DNA from: Mesorhizobium sp.
GTDB lineage: Bacteria > Pseudomonadota > Alphaproteobacteria > Rhizobiales > Rhizobiaceae
Assembly (NCBI GenBank): GCA_004017535.1
Contig: SAJS01000015.1
Span: 1 to 64,000 of the forward strand
DNA: 64,000 nt
Reading direction: 5' to 3'
Shown: positions 1 through 9,084 of the stretch, piece after piece
How the letters are laid out: every line of letters starts with the position of its first letter
Numbering within the stretch: position 1 is the first letter of the stretch
The notes under the pieces: model-generated
Databases searched by the model: none
Seen by the model: only the letters and a program-made list of their open reading frames with translations
Told to the model about the DNA's origin: nothing
Translations under genes and position numbers: made by a program

Positions 1-462
1 GTTTTCCAGAAATTCGGCCGCGACAAGGGCTTCGATATCCCGACGCGCGCCGACTATGTGACGGCGCTGAAGCCGCTGCTCGACTGCGTCGGGCTGGAGC
101 GCGACCTCACGATCATCCTGTTCACGCTGGACGAGTCGAGCTATGCGCGCGAGCTGGCGCCGCTCGCCGGCGTCTATCCGGCGCTGAAGCTGGGGCCGGC
201 CTGGTGGTTCCACGACAGTCCGGAAGGGATGCGCCGCTTTCGCGAGATGACTACCGAGACGGCAGGCTTCTACAACACCGTCGGCTTCAACGACGACACG
301 CGCGCTTTCCCGTCGATCCCGGCGCGCCACGACGTCGCGCGCCGCGTCGATTGCGCCTTCCTGGCGCGGCTGGTCGCCGAGCATCGGCTGCGCGAGGAGG
401 AGGCGCATGAGCTGGCGCGCGACCTTGCCTACACGCTTGCCAAGAAAGCGTACCGCCTCTGA
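1..462 (+). CDS. uxaC: Uronate isomerase, C-terminal part (partial)
   Basis: The reading frame is open from base 1 and ends at 462, giving about 153 residues of the C-terminus; the 5' part lies outside the window. Uronate isomerase (amidohydrolase fold) interconverts glucuronate or galacturonate and the keto-uronates fructuronate or tagaturonate in the cytoplasm. The stretch GPAWWFHDSPEGMRRF and the later FNDDTRAFPSIPARHD are typical of the UxaC C-terminus. The downstream TRAP transporter and kduI/kduD genes on the same strand support a uronate catabolic role. Identification is by recalled family motifs, not by a search. Confidence 0.9.
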   Translation, partial: VFQKFGRDKGFDIPTRADYVTALKPLLDCVGLERDLTIILFTLDESSYARELAPLAGVYPALKLGPAWWFHDSPEGMRRFREMTTETAGFYNTVGFNDDTRAFPSIPARHDVARRVDCAFLARLVAEHRLREEEAHELARDLAYTLAKKAYRL

Positions 463-495
463 GCCGGTCGCTGGGATTTCAAACGGGAGGAAATC

Positions 496-1473
496 ATGTT
501 GCATTTTTGGAAATTAACGGCGGCCACATTCGCCTTCGGCTCGCTGTTGGTCGGAATCGCCAATGCCGAGACCGTGCTCCGCTCGTCGGACACGCATCCG
601 GACGGCTACCCGACCGTCGAAGCCGTCAAATATATGGGCGAGCTTATCAAGCAGCGGACAAACGGCCGCTATTCGATCGAGGTCTATCATTCCGCGCAGC
701 TCGGCGAGGAGAAGGACACGATCGAGCAGACGCAGTCCGGCGTCATCGACCTCGATCGCGTCTCGATGGGACCGTTCAACGGCATCGTGCCGGAAACCGC
801 CGTGCCGTCGCTGCCTTACATCTTCCGTTCAGTCGATCACATGCGCCATGTCATGGACGGGCCGATCGGCGACCAAATCCTCAAGGCGTTCGAGGCGCAC
901 AATCTCGTTGGTCTCGCTTTCTACGACTCCGGCGCGCGTTCCTTCTACAACACCAAGAAGGACATCGCCTCGATCGCGGATCTCAAGGGCATGAAGTTCC
1001 GCGTCATCCAGTCGGATGTCTTCGTCGACATGGTCAATGCGCTCGGCGCCAATGCCACCCCCATGGCCTATGGCGAGGTTTACTCCGCGCTGCAGACCGG
1101 CGTCATCGATGGCGCCGAGAATAATTGGCCGAGCTTCGAATCCGCCAAGCATTACGAGGTCGCCAAGCACTACACGCTCGACCAGCACCAGATCGTCCCG
1201 GAAGTGTTGGTGATGTCGAAGGCAAGCTGGGACAAGCTCGCGCCGAAAGACCAGGCGATCGTGCGCCAGGCGGCCAAGGACAGTGTCATCAAGATGCGCG
1301 AGCTCTGGGACGCGCAGGAGAAGAAGTCGCGCGACATCGTCGAGAAGGCGGGCGTCAAGGTCAGTGAAATCGACAAGCAGCCGCTGATCGACGCTATGAA
1401 GCCGGTCTACGACAAATATCTGTCCACCCCGGAACTGAAAGACCTCGCCGCGCGCATCCAGGCCACGAAATGA
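496..1473 (+). CDS. dctP: TRAP transporter solute-binding protein, DctP family
   Basis: A 325-residue periplasmic binding protein of a tripartite ATP-independent periplasmic (TRAP) transporter. The start at ATG 496 follows a clear GGGAGG ribosome site. The N-terminus is a signal peptide ending near IANA. Family features include a conserved arginine region ([16 protein letters not shown]) and [18 protein letters not shown], which bind the carboxylate ligand. The gene overlaps dctQ by four bases (ATGA). Its position between uxaC and kduI/kduD suggests a uronate or unsaturated galacturonate ligand; that is inferred from context only. Confidence 0.93.
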   Translation: MLHFWKLTAATFAFGSLLVGIANAETVLRSSDTHPDGYPTVEAVKYMGELIKQRTNGRYSIEVYHSAQLGEEKDTIEQTQSGVIDLDRVSMGPFNGIVPETAVPSLPYIFRSVDHMRHVMDGPIGDQILKAFEAHNLVGLAFYDSGARSFYNTKKDIASIADLKGMKFRVIQSDVFVDMVNALGANATPMAYGEVYSALQTGVIDGAENNWPSFESAKHYEVAKHYTLDQHQIVPEVLVMSKASWDKLAPKDQAIVRQAAKDSVIKMRELWDAQEKKSRDIVEKAGVKVSEIDKQPLIDAMKPVYDKYLSTPELKDLAARIQATK

Positions 1474-2060
1474 CCAGCGTGGACGACGGGTCGAACGGCG
1501 CGGACGCTCCCTCGCCGCCGATGGCGCAGCCGAGTTCGACCGCATTCTGGCTCCGCGCCGAACGGCTGTTGTCGGGCCTGGCGACGCTGGCGCTTTGGGT
1601 CAGCGGCGCCGGATTGACGTTGATGACGATCATCATCTTCTGGCAGGTGTTCTCGCGCTACGTGCTCAACCGGTCGCCGAGCTGGACCGAGGCCTTCTCG
1701 GTGCTGCTGATGGGCTGGTTCATCTTCCTTGGCGCTGCGGTCGGCGTGCGCGAGCGCACCCATCTTGGCTTTGACGTGCTGCTCTATTTTCTGCCCGCTT
1801 CGGCCAAGGCGGTGCTGCGCACCGTGTCCGACGTAGTCGTGCTGGCTTTCGGCGCCGGCATGATCGTCTATGGCACGCAACTGGCAAGGCTCACCTGGAA
1901 CACCATAATGCCGTCACTGATGCTGCCTGGCGGCGTGGCCTTCCTGCCAGTCATCCTGGGGGGCGCGCTGGTCTGCCTGTTTTCACTCGAGCGGCTGGCA
2001 GGGCGCTTTGCCGGACTGCCCGTGGATGCCGACATCCATGCCACCGGCGAGGAGGCCTGA
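1470..2060 (+). CDS. dctQ: TRAP transporter small permease, DctQ family
   Basis: A 196-residue inner-membrane protein with about four hydrophobic segments (roughly residues 35-55, 70-90, 110-130 and 150-170). The loop [22 protein letters not shown] is typical of the small TRAP subunit, which pairs with the large permease. Start ATG 1470 overlaps the stop of the binding-protein gene, and the large subunit begins three bases after its stop, so the three are co-translated. The first 25 residues are polar and rich in Ser/Ala/Asp. Confidence 0.92.
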   Translation: MTSVDDGSNGADAPSPPMAQPSSTAFWLRAERLLSGLATLALWVSGAGLTLMTIIIFWQVFSRYVLNRSPSWTEAFSVLLMGWFIFLGAAVGVRERTHLGFDVLLYFLPASAKAVLRTVSDVVVLAFGAGMIVYGTQLARLTWNTIMPSLMLPGGVAFLPVILGGALVCLFSLERLAGRFAGLPVDADIHATGEEA

Positions 2061-2063
2061 ACC

Positions 2064-3344
2064 ATGGCGCTGACCGTGCTTTTCGGCACCTTCGTCTTTC
2101 TGCTGATCATCGGCACGCCGATCGCTTTCTGCCTAGGAGTGGCAAGCTTCGCCACCATTATCGTGCTCGGCCTGCCGCCGGTGGTGGTGTTCCAGCGGCT
2201 GAACTCCGGCGTCAGCATCTTTTCGCTGATGGCAATACCGTTCTTCATCTTTGCCGGCGACCTGATGGTGCGCGGCGGCATCGCCGCCCGGCTGGTGGCG
2301 CTCGCCGGATCGGTGGTGGGGCATCTGCGCGGAGGCCTGGGGCAGGTAAACATCGCGGCATCGACCATGTTCGGCGGCATTTCCGGCTCGGCCGTGGCCG
2401 ATGCGTCCGCTGTCGGCGGGCTGATGATCCCGCAGATGAAGGCGCGTGGCTACGGCATCGACTATGCCGTCAACATCACTTCGGTAGGCGCCATCATCGC
2501 GCTTTTGATCCCACCGTCGCATAACATGATCATCTACTCCATCTCGGCCGGCGGCCGCATCTCGATCGCCGATCTGTTCACGGCAGGCGTCATACCGGGC
2601 CTTCTTCTGGCGCTGGCCCTGATGATCACCGCCTATTGGGTAGCGAGCCGGCGGGGCTATCCGACCGAGCCGTTCGCTGGCCTCGGCCGGGCTCTGCAGC
2701 TGCTGTTCGCCGCAATTCCGGGCCTCATCCTCATTGCTATCATCTTCGGAGGCGTCCGCTCCGGCGTCTTCACGGCGACGGAAAGCTCCTGCATCGCCAT
2801 CGTGTACGCCTTCCTGGTCACGCTCATCATCTATCGCTCGATGAGCTGGAGCGATTTCGTCGCCGCGACCAGCGCCGCGGTGCGCACGACCGCCATGGTT
2901 CTGATGATCATCGGCTGCGCCGCCGCGTTCGGCTGGCTGCTGGCCTATCTACGCGTGCCTGCGGCTCTGGTCGCCTTCCTGCAGTCAGTATCGAGCGATA
3001 AGCTGGTCATCCTGCTTCTGATCAACGTCGTCCTGCTCATTCTCGGCACCTTCATGGACATGTCGCCCTTGATCATCATCACGACGCCGATCTTCCTGCC
3101 TGTCGTGATGGCTTATGGCGTCGATCCGGTGCATTTCGGCGTGATCCTGATTCTCAATCTCGGCATCGGTCTTTGCACGCCGCCGGTTGGGGCGGTGCTG
3201 TTCGTCAGTTGCGCCATCGGCCGTATCCCCATCTGGACGGCGATGCGCTCGATCTGGCCGTTCTACGGGGCGGCCTTCGCGGTACTGATGCTTGTCACCT
3301 ATGTGCCGGCCATATCATTGTGGCTGCCGAGCCTATTTCATTAG
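2064..3344 (+). CDS. dctM: TRAP transporter large permease, DctM family
   Basis: A 426-residue, highly hydrophobic protein of the usual length for DctM, which forms the sodium-coupled transport channel in the inner membrane. Recognisable segments include FGGISGSAVADASAVG, the conserved small-residue loop, and LIPPSHNMIIYS. Together with the two preceding genes it makes a complete TRAP system. The stop at 3342-3344 overlaps the ribosome site (AGGAG) of the following gntR-type gene. Confidence 0.95.
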   Translation: MALTVLFGTFVFLLIIGTPIAFCLGVASFATIIVLGLPPVVVFQRLNSGVSIFSLMAIPFFIFAGDLMVRGGIAARLVALAGSVVGHLRGGLGQVNIAASTMFGGISGSAVADASAVGGLMIPQMKARGYGIDYAVNITSVGAIIALLIPPSHNMIIYSISAGGRISIADLFTAGVIPGLLLALALMITAYWVASRRGYPTEPFAGLGRALQLLFAAIPGLILIAIIFGGVRSGVFTATESSCIAIVYAFLVTLIIYRSMSWSDFVAATSAAVRTTAMVLMIIGCAAAFGWLLAYLRVPAALVAFLQSVSSDKLVILLLINVVLLILGTFMDMSPLIIITTPIFLPVVMAYGVDPVHFGVILILNLGIGLCTPPVGAVLFVSCAIGRIPIWTAMRSIWPFYGAAFAVLMLVTYVPAISLWLPSLFH

Positions 3345-3355
3345 GAGCCAATCAG

Positions 3356-4129
3356 GTGGCCCATAGCGCAACGGATCTCAGGGTCGAACGCAAACCGAAA
3401 CTGTCGGAGACGGTGGTCGCGGCGATCCGCAAGCAGCTTTTGGCGGGCGAGGTTCCGCCGGGACAGAAGCTGCCGACCGAGGGCCAACTGACCGAGACCT
3501 TCGGCGTCAGCCGCACGGTCATTCGCGAGGCGCTGGCCAAGCTTGCCGCCGACGGCCTGGTCGAAGCGCGGCAAGGCGCCGGCGTCTTCGTCACCGAGCA
3601 CATCTCGACGACCTTCGGGGTCCTGGCCGCCGACATGGGCAGCAAGGATTCCATCGCGCTCAACGTGCTGGAGGTTCGTCTCGCGATCGAGATCGAATCG
3701 GCAGGCCTGGCCGCCATCCGCCGCAACGCTGCGCAGGAGGCTGCTATCCAGGAAGCATTCTTCGAGTTCGAGCGGCTGCTGCTCGCCAGCCAGCCGACCG
3801 GCCCGGCCGACCTCGCATTCCACCGGGCGATCGCCAGCGCCACAAACAACCCATTCTATGTCGAGATGCTCGATGTGCTCGGACGCCGCGCCATTCCCTG
3901 CGACGTGACCTCGCCCTGGTCGACCGAGATCGTCCAGTCGGACGAGTATCAGCGCGGCCTGCAGCGCGAGCACCTCGTCATCCTCAATGCGATCTCGGCG
4001 GGCGATGCCGATGCCGCGCGCGAGGCAATGCGCGCGCATCTGACCCGCAGCCAGCAGCGTTATCGCGAGCGGCTGCACGCAAGGCAGGCTTATTATGCCA
4101 AGTCGCTGAAAGCCGCATCGACCGCGTGA
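3356..4129 (+). CDS. GntR-family transcriptional regulator, FadR/FCD subgroup
   Basis: A 257-residue regulator from GTG 3356. An upstream in-frame ATG would run antisense-like through dctM, whereas the GTG sits nine bases after AGGAG. The N-terminal winged helix (about residues 12-80) carries the GntR motif PTEGQLTETFGVSRTVIREA. The C-terminal FCD domain has the metal and effector pocket residues in FHRAIASATNNPFY and REHLVILNAI. It lies inside the uronate operon, so it probably represses it until a uronate-derived effector binds. No operator was identified. Confidence 0.92.
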   Translation: MAHSATDLRVERKPKLSETVVAAIRKQLLAGEVPPGQKLPTEGQLTETFGVSRTVIREALAKLAADGLVEARQGAGVFVTEHISTTFGVLAADMGSKDSIALNVLEVRLAIEIESAGLAAIRRNAAQEAAIQEAFFEFERLLLASQPTGPADLAFHRAIASATNNPFYVEMLDVLGRRAIPCDVTSPWSTEIVQSDEYQRGLQREHLVILNAISAGDADAAREAMRAHLTRSQQRYRERLHARQAYYAKSLKAASTA

Positions 4130-4148
4130 CATCAGGCAAAGGGTAGAA

Positions 4149-5000
4149 ATGGACCAGAGACACACCGCGTTTTCTTCGCGCTTCGCCGTCGATCCGGCCG
4201 CCGCCGCGGCCATGGGAACCGACGAGCTTCGCCGCCATTTTCACATCGACGGGCTTTTCCAGCCCGGTCTCGTCAGCCTGACCTACACGCATTACGACCG
4301 CATGGTCGTTGGGGGCGCCATGCCGGTCGACGAGATCCTGCGGCTCGAGCCGATCAAGCCGACCGGCACCAAAGCGTTCCTCGAGCGGCGCGAGCTGGTC
4401 GCCGTCAACATCGGCGGCGTCGGCACCATCACCGCCGACGGCCAGCCCTACAAGTTGGCGGCGCGCGACATGGCCTATCTCGGCTTGGGCACCGAGCAGG
4501 TTTCGTTCGCCTCGGCGGAGTCCGACAAGCCGGCAAAATTCTATCTGCTGAGCGCGCCCGCGCATCGGACCTATCCCGGCCAGCTGATCAGCATCGGGGA
4601 CGCCCGGCGGCTAGATCTCGGCAGCCAAATGACGAGCAACGAGCGCTCGATCTTCCAGTTCATCCATGCCGGCGGCGTCAAGACTTGCCAGCTTGTGGTC
4701 GGCATGACGCAGCTCGCGCCAGGCTCGGTATGGAACACCATGCCTTGCCACGTGCATGACCGGCGCATCGAAGCCTATCTCTATTTCGACCTGGCCGAGG
4801 GTCAGCGCGTCTTCCATTTCATGGGCGAGCCGGACGAGACGCGCCACATCGTCATGCGCAACGAGGAGGCCGTGCTGTCGCCGGGCTGGTCGATCCATTC
4901 GGGCGCCGGCACTTCCAACTACGCCTTCATTTGGGCAATGGCCGGCGACAATGTCGACTACACCGACGTCGACCAGGTGGCGATGGATCAATTGCGGTGA
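4149..5000 (+). CDS. kduI: 5-keto-4-deoxyuronate isomerase
   Basis: A 283-residue cupin-fold isomerase that converts 5-keto-4-deoxyuronate to 2,5-diketo-3-deoxygluconate in pectin breakdown. The length matches the family. Zinc-ligand region WNTMPCHVHDRRIEAYLYFD and the C-terminal GWSIHSGAGTSNYAFIWAM are diagnostic of KduI. Its stop overlaps the kduD start (GTGA at 4997-5000), so the two consecutive pathway enzymes are translationally coupled. Confidence 0.96.
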   Translation: MDQRHTAFSSRFAVDPAAAAAMGTDELRRHFHIDGLFQPGLVSLTYTHYDRMVVGGAMPVDEILRLEPIKPTGTKAFLERRELVAVNIGGVGTITADGQPYKLAARDMAYLGLGTEQVSFASAESDKPAKFYLLSAPAHRTYPGQLISIGDARRLDLGSQMTSNERSIFQFIHAGGVKTCQLVVGMTQLAPGSVWNTMPCHVHDRRIEAYLYFDLAEGQRVFHFMGEPDETRHIVMRNEEAVLSPGWSIHSGAGTSNYAFIWAMAGDNVDYTDVDQVAMDQLR

Positions 5001-5764
5001 GCGACCTTTCGGCCTTCAGCCTTGCCGGCAAGCGCATCCTGGTCACCGGCGCCAACACCGGCATCGGGCAAGGCATCGCCGTATCCGTCGCGCGCGCCGG
5101 CGGGACGGTCATCGGCGTTGGCCGCTCGGCGATGGACGACACCGCCGGCAAAGTCGCGGCGGCGGGAGGCGGCTTCGAGGTCGTCGAAGCCAATCTTGGC
5201 GATCCGGGCGAGGCCGCCGCCATGCTTGGCCGGGTCTGGGATCAAAACGGCCCGATCGACGGGCTGGTCAACAATGCCGGCATCATCCGGCGCGCCGATG
5301 CGGTCGACCTGAGCGAAGCCGATTGGGACGAGGTGATGGACGTCAATCTGAAGACGGTCTTTCGCCTCTGCCAGGTTTACGCAAGGCATGTGCTGGCAAA
5401 GCCGGAACGGTCCGGCAAGATCGTCAACATCGCCTCGGTGCTGAGTTTCCAGGGCGGCATCCGCGTCGCTTCCTACACGGCCTCGAAGCACGGGGTGCTT
5501 GGCCTCACAAGGCTACTCGCCTGCGAGTGGGCGGCGAAAGGCATCAACGTCAACGGCATCGCGCCGGGCTATATCGAGACCAACAACACCGAGGCCTTGC
5601 GCGCCGACCCCGAGCGAAGCGCGGCCATTCTCGGACGTATCCCCGCCGGACGCTGGGGACGGCCCGACGACATCGGCGACGCGGCCGTGTTCCTGCTGGC
5701 GCGGGCATCGGACTATATGCATGGGGCCGTGATGCCGGTCGACGGCGGCTGGCTGGCGCGCTAA
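4997..5764 (+). CDS. kduD: 2-dehydro-3-deoxy-D-gluconate 5-dehydrogenase
   Basis: A 255-residue short-chain dehydrogenase, the expected size for KduD, which reduces 2,5-diketo-3-deoxygluconate to 2-keto-3-deoxygluconate with NAD(P)H. Visible motifs are the nucleotide-binding TGANTGIG, the NNAG turn, and the catalytic Ser...YTASK. The GTG start at 4997 is chosen because it begins right before SDLSAFSLAGKR and overlaps the kduI stop; a longer in-frame ATG at 4931 would run antisense-like inside kduI. Confidence 0.93.
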   Translation: MSDLSAFSLAGKRILVTGANTGIGQGIAVSVARAGGTVIGVGRSAMDDTAGKVAAAGGGFEVVEANLGDPGEAAAMLGRVWDQNGPIDGLVNNAGIIRRADAVDLSEADWDEVMDVNLKTVFRLCQVYARHVLAKPERSGKIVNIASVLSFQGGIRVASYTASKHGVLGLTRLLACEWAAKGINVNGIAPGYIETNNTEALRADPERSAAILGRIPAGRWGRPDDIGDAAVFLLARASDYMHGAVMPVDGGWLAR

Positions 5765-5798
5765 CCGTACCCCGTCAATTTCGAATGGATTTCGAGCG

Positions 5799-6146
5799 AT
5801 GACCGAGTTGTTTACCCATGCGGGCGAAAAAGCCTGGGAGCCGACGCCGGACGGCAACAGGCGGCGCGTGCTGGTGCACACCGACGAACTGATGATGGTC
5901 GAGTTCGCCTTCGAGAAGGGCGGCGTCGGGGCGCTGCATTCGCATCCGCATGTCCAGGCCAGCTATGTCGCCGAGGGCCGCTTCGAGGTCACTGTCGACG
6001 GCCGGTCGGAGATGCTCGAAACGGGCGGCAGCTTCATCGTGCCGTCCAACCTGGTGCATGGCGTCAAGGCGCTCGAGGCCGGGCGACTGGTCGACAGCTT
6101 CACGCCGCACCGGGCCGATTTTCTGACGGTACACGAATGCACATAG
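5799..6146 (+). CDS. kdgF: KdgF-like cupin protein
   Basis: A 115-residue single-domain cupin. The metal-binding pattern GALHSHPHVQASYVAEGRFE and a later VPSNLVHGV fit KdgF, a small cupin that helps open unsaturated uronates to their linear keto form ahead of KduI/KduD. Size, the DSFTPHRADFL ending and the position after kduD support this. A generic cupin of unknown role is the alternative. It begins 34 bases after kduD and is the last gene of the cluster. Confidence 0.8.
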   Translation: MTELFTHAGEKAWEPTPDGNRRRVLVHTDELMMVEFAFEKGGVGALHSHPHVQASYVAEGRFEVTVDGRSEMLETGGSFIVPSNLVHGVKALEAGRLVDSFTPHRADFLTVHECT

Positions 6147-6439
6147 TCTTGTCGCGGCTCGCACTTGCAGATGGTTCGACGATCTATAGCGGCCGCACCT
6201 CCACCACCGTGGTGGCATTGCTGCCGGTGTTCTCGGCATTTTCCTGAGCTCCAAGGATTACTGGCGGCGTGCCTGAGGGTACGGAGACCGTCCCATCCGG
6301 GCGAAGCCAAAGGTCGGGCATGGTGTTCGTGTAGGGACTTCGCGGCTGCCGGGCTGTGGGAGAGGATTGGGGTCTCTGTCCAGTCGCCGGCATTGCCGCC
6401 TTGCGGGCCGCCGATGCCTGTCGATCGTTCGCATGAGGT

Positions 6440-6825
6440 GGTCCATGCTTGCAGTCAGATGTTTTATTGGGTCGAGTCTCGCACTTCTGCAGCACCATGG
6501 GGTCATCGGCCGCGGCCCCGAATACCATGCATGAGTCCTTGTCGCAGTGTCCACCCCTCGCCTGTCGTTCCCAATGCAGCGAGCACGATGCGCGGCAGTG
6601 CGTTGACGTTGGGCGATAGACCCACCAGCCTTGCTGAAGCCTTGAGCCTTCTGGCGGCTCTACGCCGGAGCCTTGGATGCGCGCCTTAACGATTTGAAAT
6701 CCAGCCGACGTCACCCGCCAGTCTTCTTCCAAGCGGGTCCTTTCCACCGAATGCGTCCATGACAGCGTGAAGGCGGCAAAGGCGAGCACGGTGATTTTGC
6801 AGGCAGCGAGGATGCAAACGCTCAT
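6440..6825 (-). pseudogene. DUF1850 gene remnant with two compensating frameshifts
   Basis: From ATG 6825 the minus strand encodes a short hydrophobic leader, then FTLSWTHSVERTRLEEDWRV and EPPEGSRLQQGWWVYRP, which are the core of DUF1850 proteins found beside TRAP-TAXI transporters. After WWVYRP the family sequence (NVNALPRIVLAALGTTGEGWTL) continues in a different frame between about 6610 and 6550, then returns to the first frame as CDKDSCMVFGAAADDP. The gene is therefore broken by two opposite indels. The 3' limit is approximate. Its ATG overlaps the stop of the upstream permease remnant. Confidence 0.7.
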
Positions 6826-7074
6826 CGCTCCACTTTCCCGACGCCTATGCGGGTACGACACCAGTTTTGACCGAACCAGGTCACGGCGAGCACAAATCCC
6901 AGCTGATCCGACATCGGTATCGCCGCCACCAGCGCAAAGGCCGCCGCCGTTGCAGCCAGTCTCTCCCACCAAGTGAGATGAGTTTTGAGGAAGCCCACAA
7001 CTGCAGCGCCCCAAAGTGAGATAGCAAGGACTGCTTTGACCGCAATATAAGCAACGGTCTTGGCGCTCGGCTAG
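6822..7074 (-). pseudogene. C-terminal fragment of a TRAP-TAXI fused permease
   Basis: On the minus strand the frame ending at 6822 reads PSAKTVAYIAVKAVLAISLW, then two hydrophobic helices with TWWERLAATAAAFALV and PMSDQLGFVLAVTW. This matches the end of the long fused TRAP permease that normally precedes DUF1850 genes. A stop codon directly before this stretch (near 7075) and the absence of any homologous sequence upstream, where the sugar ABC genes begin, show that only the tail survives. Confidence 0.65.
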
Positions 7075-7201
7075 GAGACTCCCGAGCAATCCCCGTTCGC
7101 TTTGGAGCCGCAAAGGCTAGGGGCGGGCCACCGACGACACCACCACGGTCATAACGTCAGCTTCTAGGGGCGGGAGAGTGATGGCAGAATTTTTCCGGTC
7201 C

Positions 7202-8053
7202 TTATCCCTTGATTGCTCCAACAGTCAGTCCAACTGCCATGTAGCGTTTAAAGACAAAATAGATCGCGGCCGGCGGAAGTGCGTAGATCAGGCCCGTGGT
7301 CATCAACAGTTCCCAAGGCGAGTCATCGGCAGCCAGGAAATTGCCAAGAGCCACCGAAAGCGGAATAGCCGTGTCGCGCGACAGGAGCAGGAACGCGTAG
7401 AGATATTCATTCCAGGCAAGAATGAGCGCGTATGTGCCGACCGCCACGAGAGATGGCGCCATCAGCGGCAGATAGACCAGGCGAAAGAGCTGCATTTGCG
7501 ATGCACCGTCGACGATCGCAGCCTCGTCGAGCTCATATGGCAGCTTGTCCGAAGCCTGCTTCAGCACCCAGATAGCGTAGGGTGACGCCAGGGCCACCAT
7601 GGCAAGGATCAGCGACCATTGATTGTTCAGAAGGCCATAAACGCCCATCGTACGATACATCGGTACTGCCAGGAAAGCGGCGGGAATGAGATAGGTAAAA
7701 AGCGCGAGGTTCATCACCGCTCGACCACCGCGAACCCGCAAGCGGCTGATGGCAAAGGCCGCGAATGTGGCGACGAAGAGCGTCAGCACTCCCGTCGTGA
7801 CCGCAATGAAGAACGAATTCCAGAGCTGGCGCCAGAAATGGCTGAGGTAGTAGTGCTCCTCGCCGAAGACCACTGCGAAATTGTGCAGGGTCGGATGCTC
7901 GGGCCAGAGCGCCCCGGAGAGCGCTGTGTCCTTGGGCGAAATCGCGAAAAGCACCATGTGGTAGATCGGCAGCAGTGTCCACAACAGAACCGGTATCCCG
8001 ATCAGCAGCAACTTTGCTTCGGTGGCGACACCGCGGAGCGTGAGCAGCTTCAT
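7202..8053 (-). CDS. Sugar ABC transporter permease (MalG/LacG type)
   Basis: A 283-residue inner-membrane permease with six hydrophobic segments. The cytoplasmic coupling loop is LPYELDEAAIVDGASQMQLFRLVYLPLMAP, the EAA motif of CUT1-family sugar importers. The start at 8053 (MKLLTL) overlaps the stop of the partner permease (ATGA), so the longer in-frame ORF upstream is rejected. It is the last gene of a minus-strand sugar ABC cluster. Confidence 0.92.
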   Translation of the reverse strand: MKLLTLRGVATEAKLLLIGIPVLLWTLLPIYHMVLFAISPKDTALSGALWPEHPTLHNFAVVFGEEHYYLSHFWRQLWNSFFIAVTTGVLTLFVATFAAFAISRLRVRGGRAVMNLALFTYLIPAAFLAVPMYRTMGVYGLLNNQWSLILAMVALASPYAIWVLKQASDKLPYELDEAAIVDGASQMQLFRLVYLPLMAPSLVAVGTYALILAWNEYLYAFLLLSRDTAIPLSVALGNFLAADDSPWELLMTTGLIYALPPAAIYFVFKRYMAVGLTVGAIKG

Positions 8054-8931
8054 CGTGACAGCCTTTTTGTCATGAAGTAGACGAGCGGCAGGACGAAGGG
8101 CAGCGCGCACACGACGGCCGCCATGTAGAGGTCGACCTGATCGAGTCTGAGATAGCGGATGCCCAGCGTCGCCAGTACATGGGTGAGGTCGGCCGGCCCG
8201 CCGCCGGTCAGAAGGTACACCGAGTTGAAGTCGCCCAGCGTCCAGATGGTGGAGAGCAGCGTACAAGTGAGATACAGCGTCCGTGTCGAGGGCCAGGTGA
8301 TAAAGCGGAACCTTTGCCAGGCGCTGGCGCCATCGATAGCAGCGGCCTCATAGAGTTCAGTTGGGATGGCCAGGCGCCCCGCGGTGAGGATGACTGTCCA
8401 GAATGGCAGCGCCTTCCAGATATGGACCAACATCGCCAGCGTAAGCGCGAGCCGTGGGTCGTTAAGCCAATTCGGTCCGTCCTCAAGGGTTAGGCGGAAG
8501 ATCGTCGAATTAACTATCCCCCATTCCGGATTGAGCATGAAGCGGACCGACAGGATCGTCGGTATGGAAGGCAGCGCCCACGGTAGAATGAAGATGAGCG
8601 CCAACACCTTGATCCACCAGCGCGGCGTCATGAAAAAACCGGAGAGCAGCAGCGCCAGCACCATTTTTACGTTGATGGCGATGACTAGGAAGACAAGTGT
8701 GTTGACGACAGTGCGCAAAAAGATCGGATCGGCGATCAGCGTGGCGTAGCTTGCCGGATGCCGCGCCAGCCACAGGCCGTAGAGCACCGGATAGAGAACG
8801 AACGCCGCAAAGACGAGAATGTAGGGGACAAGCATGAGCATTCCCCCAAGTTCTCCGGGCCGCAGCCACGGCTTGCGCTCGCCCGTAGCCGCGATCACGA
8901 CAGCTTCCTTTGCGACGGCCGGTGATGACAT
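8050..8931 (-). CDS. Sugar ABC transporter permease (MalF/LacF type)
   Basis: A 293-residue membrane protein with six predicted helices and the EAA loop region PTELYEAAAIDGASAWQRFRFITWP. It pairs with the overlapping downstream permease to form the channel of a CUT1-type carbohydrate importer. A 34-base palindrome lies in the gap between it and the binding-protein gene upstream. The substrate cannot be read from sequence; no sugar-catabolic gene is adjacent. Confidence 0.92.
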   Translation of the reverse strand: MSSPAVAKEAVVIAATGERKPWLRPGELGGMLMLVPYILVFAAFVLYPVLYGLWLARHPASYATLIADPIFLRTVVNTLVFLVIAINVKMVLALLLSGFFMTPRWWIKVLALIFILPWALPSIPTILSVRFMLNPEWGIVNSTIFRLTLEDGPNWLNDPRLALTLAMLVHIWKALPFWTVILTAGRLAIPTELYEAAAIDGASAWQRFRFITWPSTRTLYLTCTLLSTIWTLGDFNSVYLLTGGGPADLTHVLATLGIRYLRLDQVDLYMAAVVCALPFVLPLVYFMTKRLSR

Positions 8932-9000
8932 GTCGGATCTCCTTACCGGACAGCCTGCTCAGCACAAGGCGCCGATCCTACACGCGATGGGCGCGGACCC

Positions 9001-9034
9001 GTTGCTCATTCCGATTGCAATCGGAACGAGCAAC
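9001..9034. repeat. 34-bp near-perfect palindrome between binding-protein and permease genes
   Basis: The sequence starting GTTGCTCATTCCGATT is followed by its reverse complement with one mismatched pair. On the minus-strand transcript it forms a strong hairpin just after the binding-protein stop, with no U-run. Such hairpins are known to stabilise the upstream mRNA and lower expression of downstream permease genes; that role here is inferred. It could also be a protein-binding operator. Confidence 0.7.
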
Positions 9035-9084
9035 CGACCGCTGCCTGGCCACGATCAATTCCGAAACTGCTTCGGGATGATCAG

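Noticed and set aside
6184-7113. A single 309-residue minus-strand protein
   Set aside because: Its parts match two different families in different frames (permease tail out of frame, DUF1850 partly in frame), so it is a relic, not one gene.
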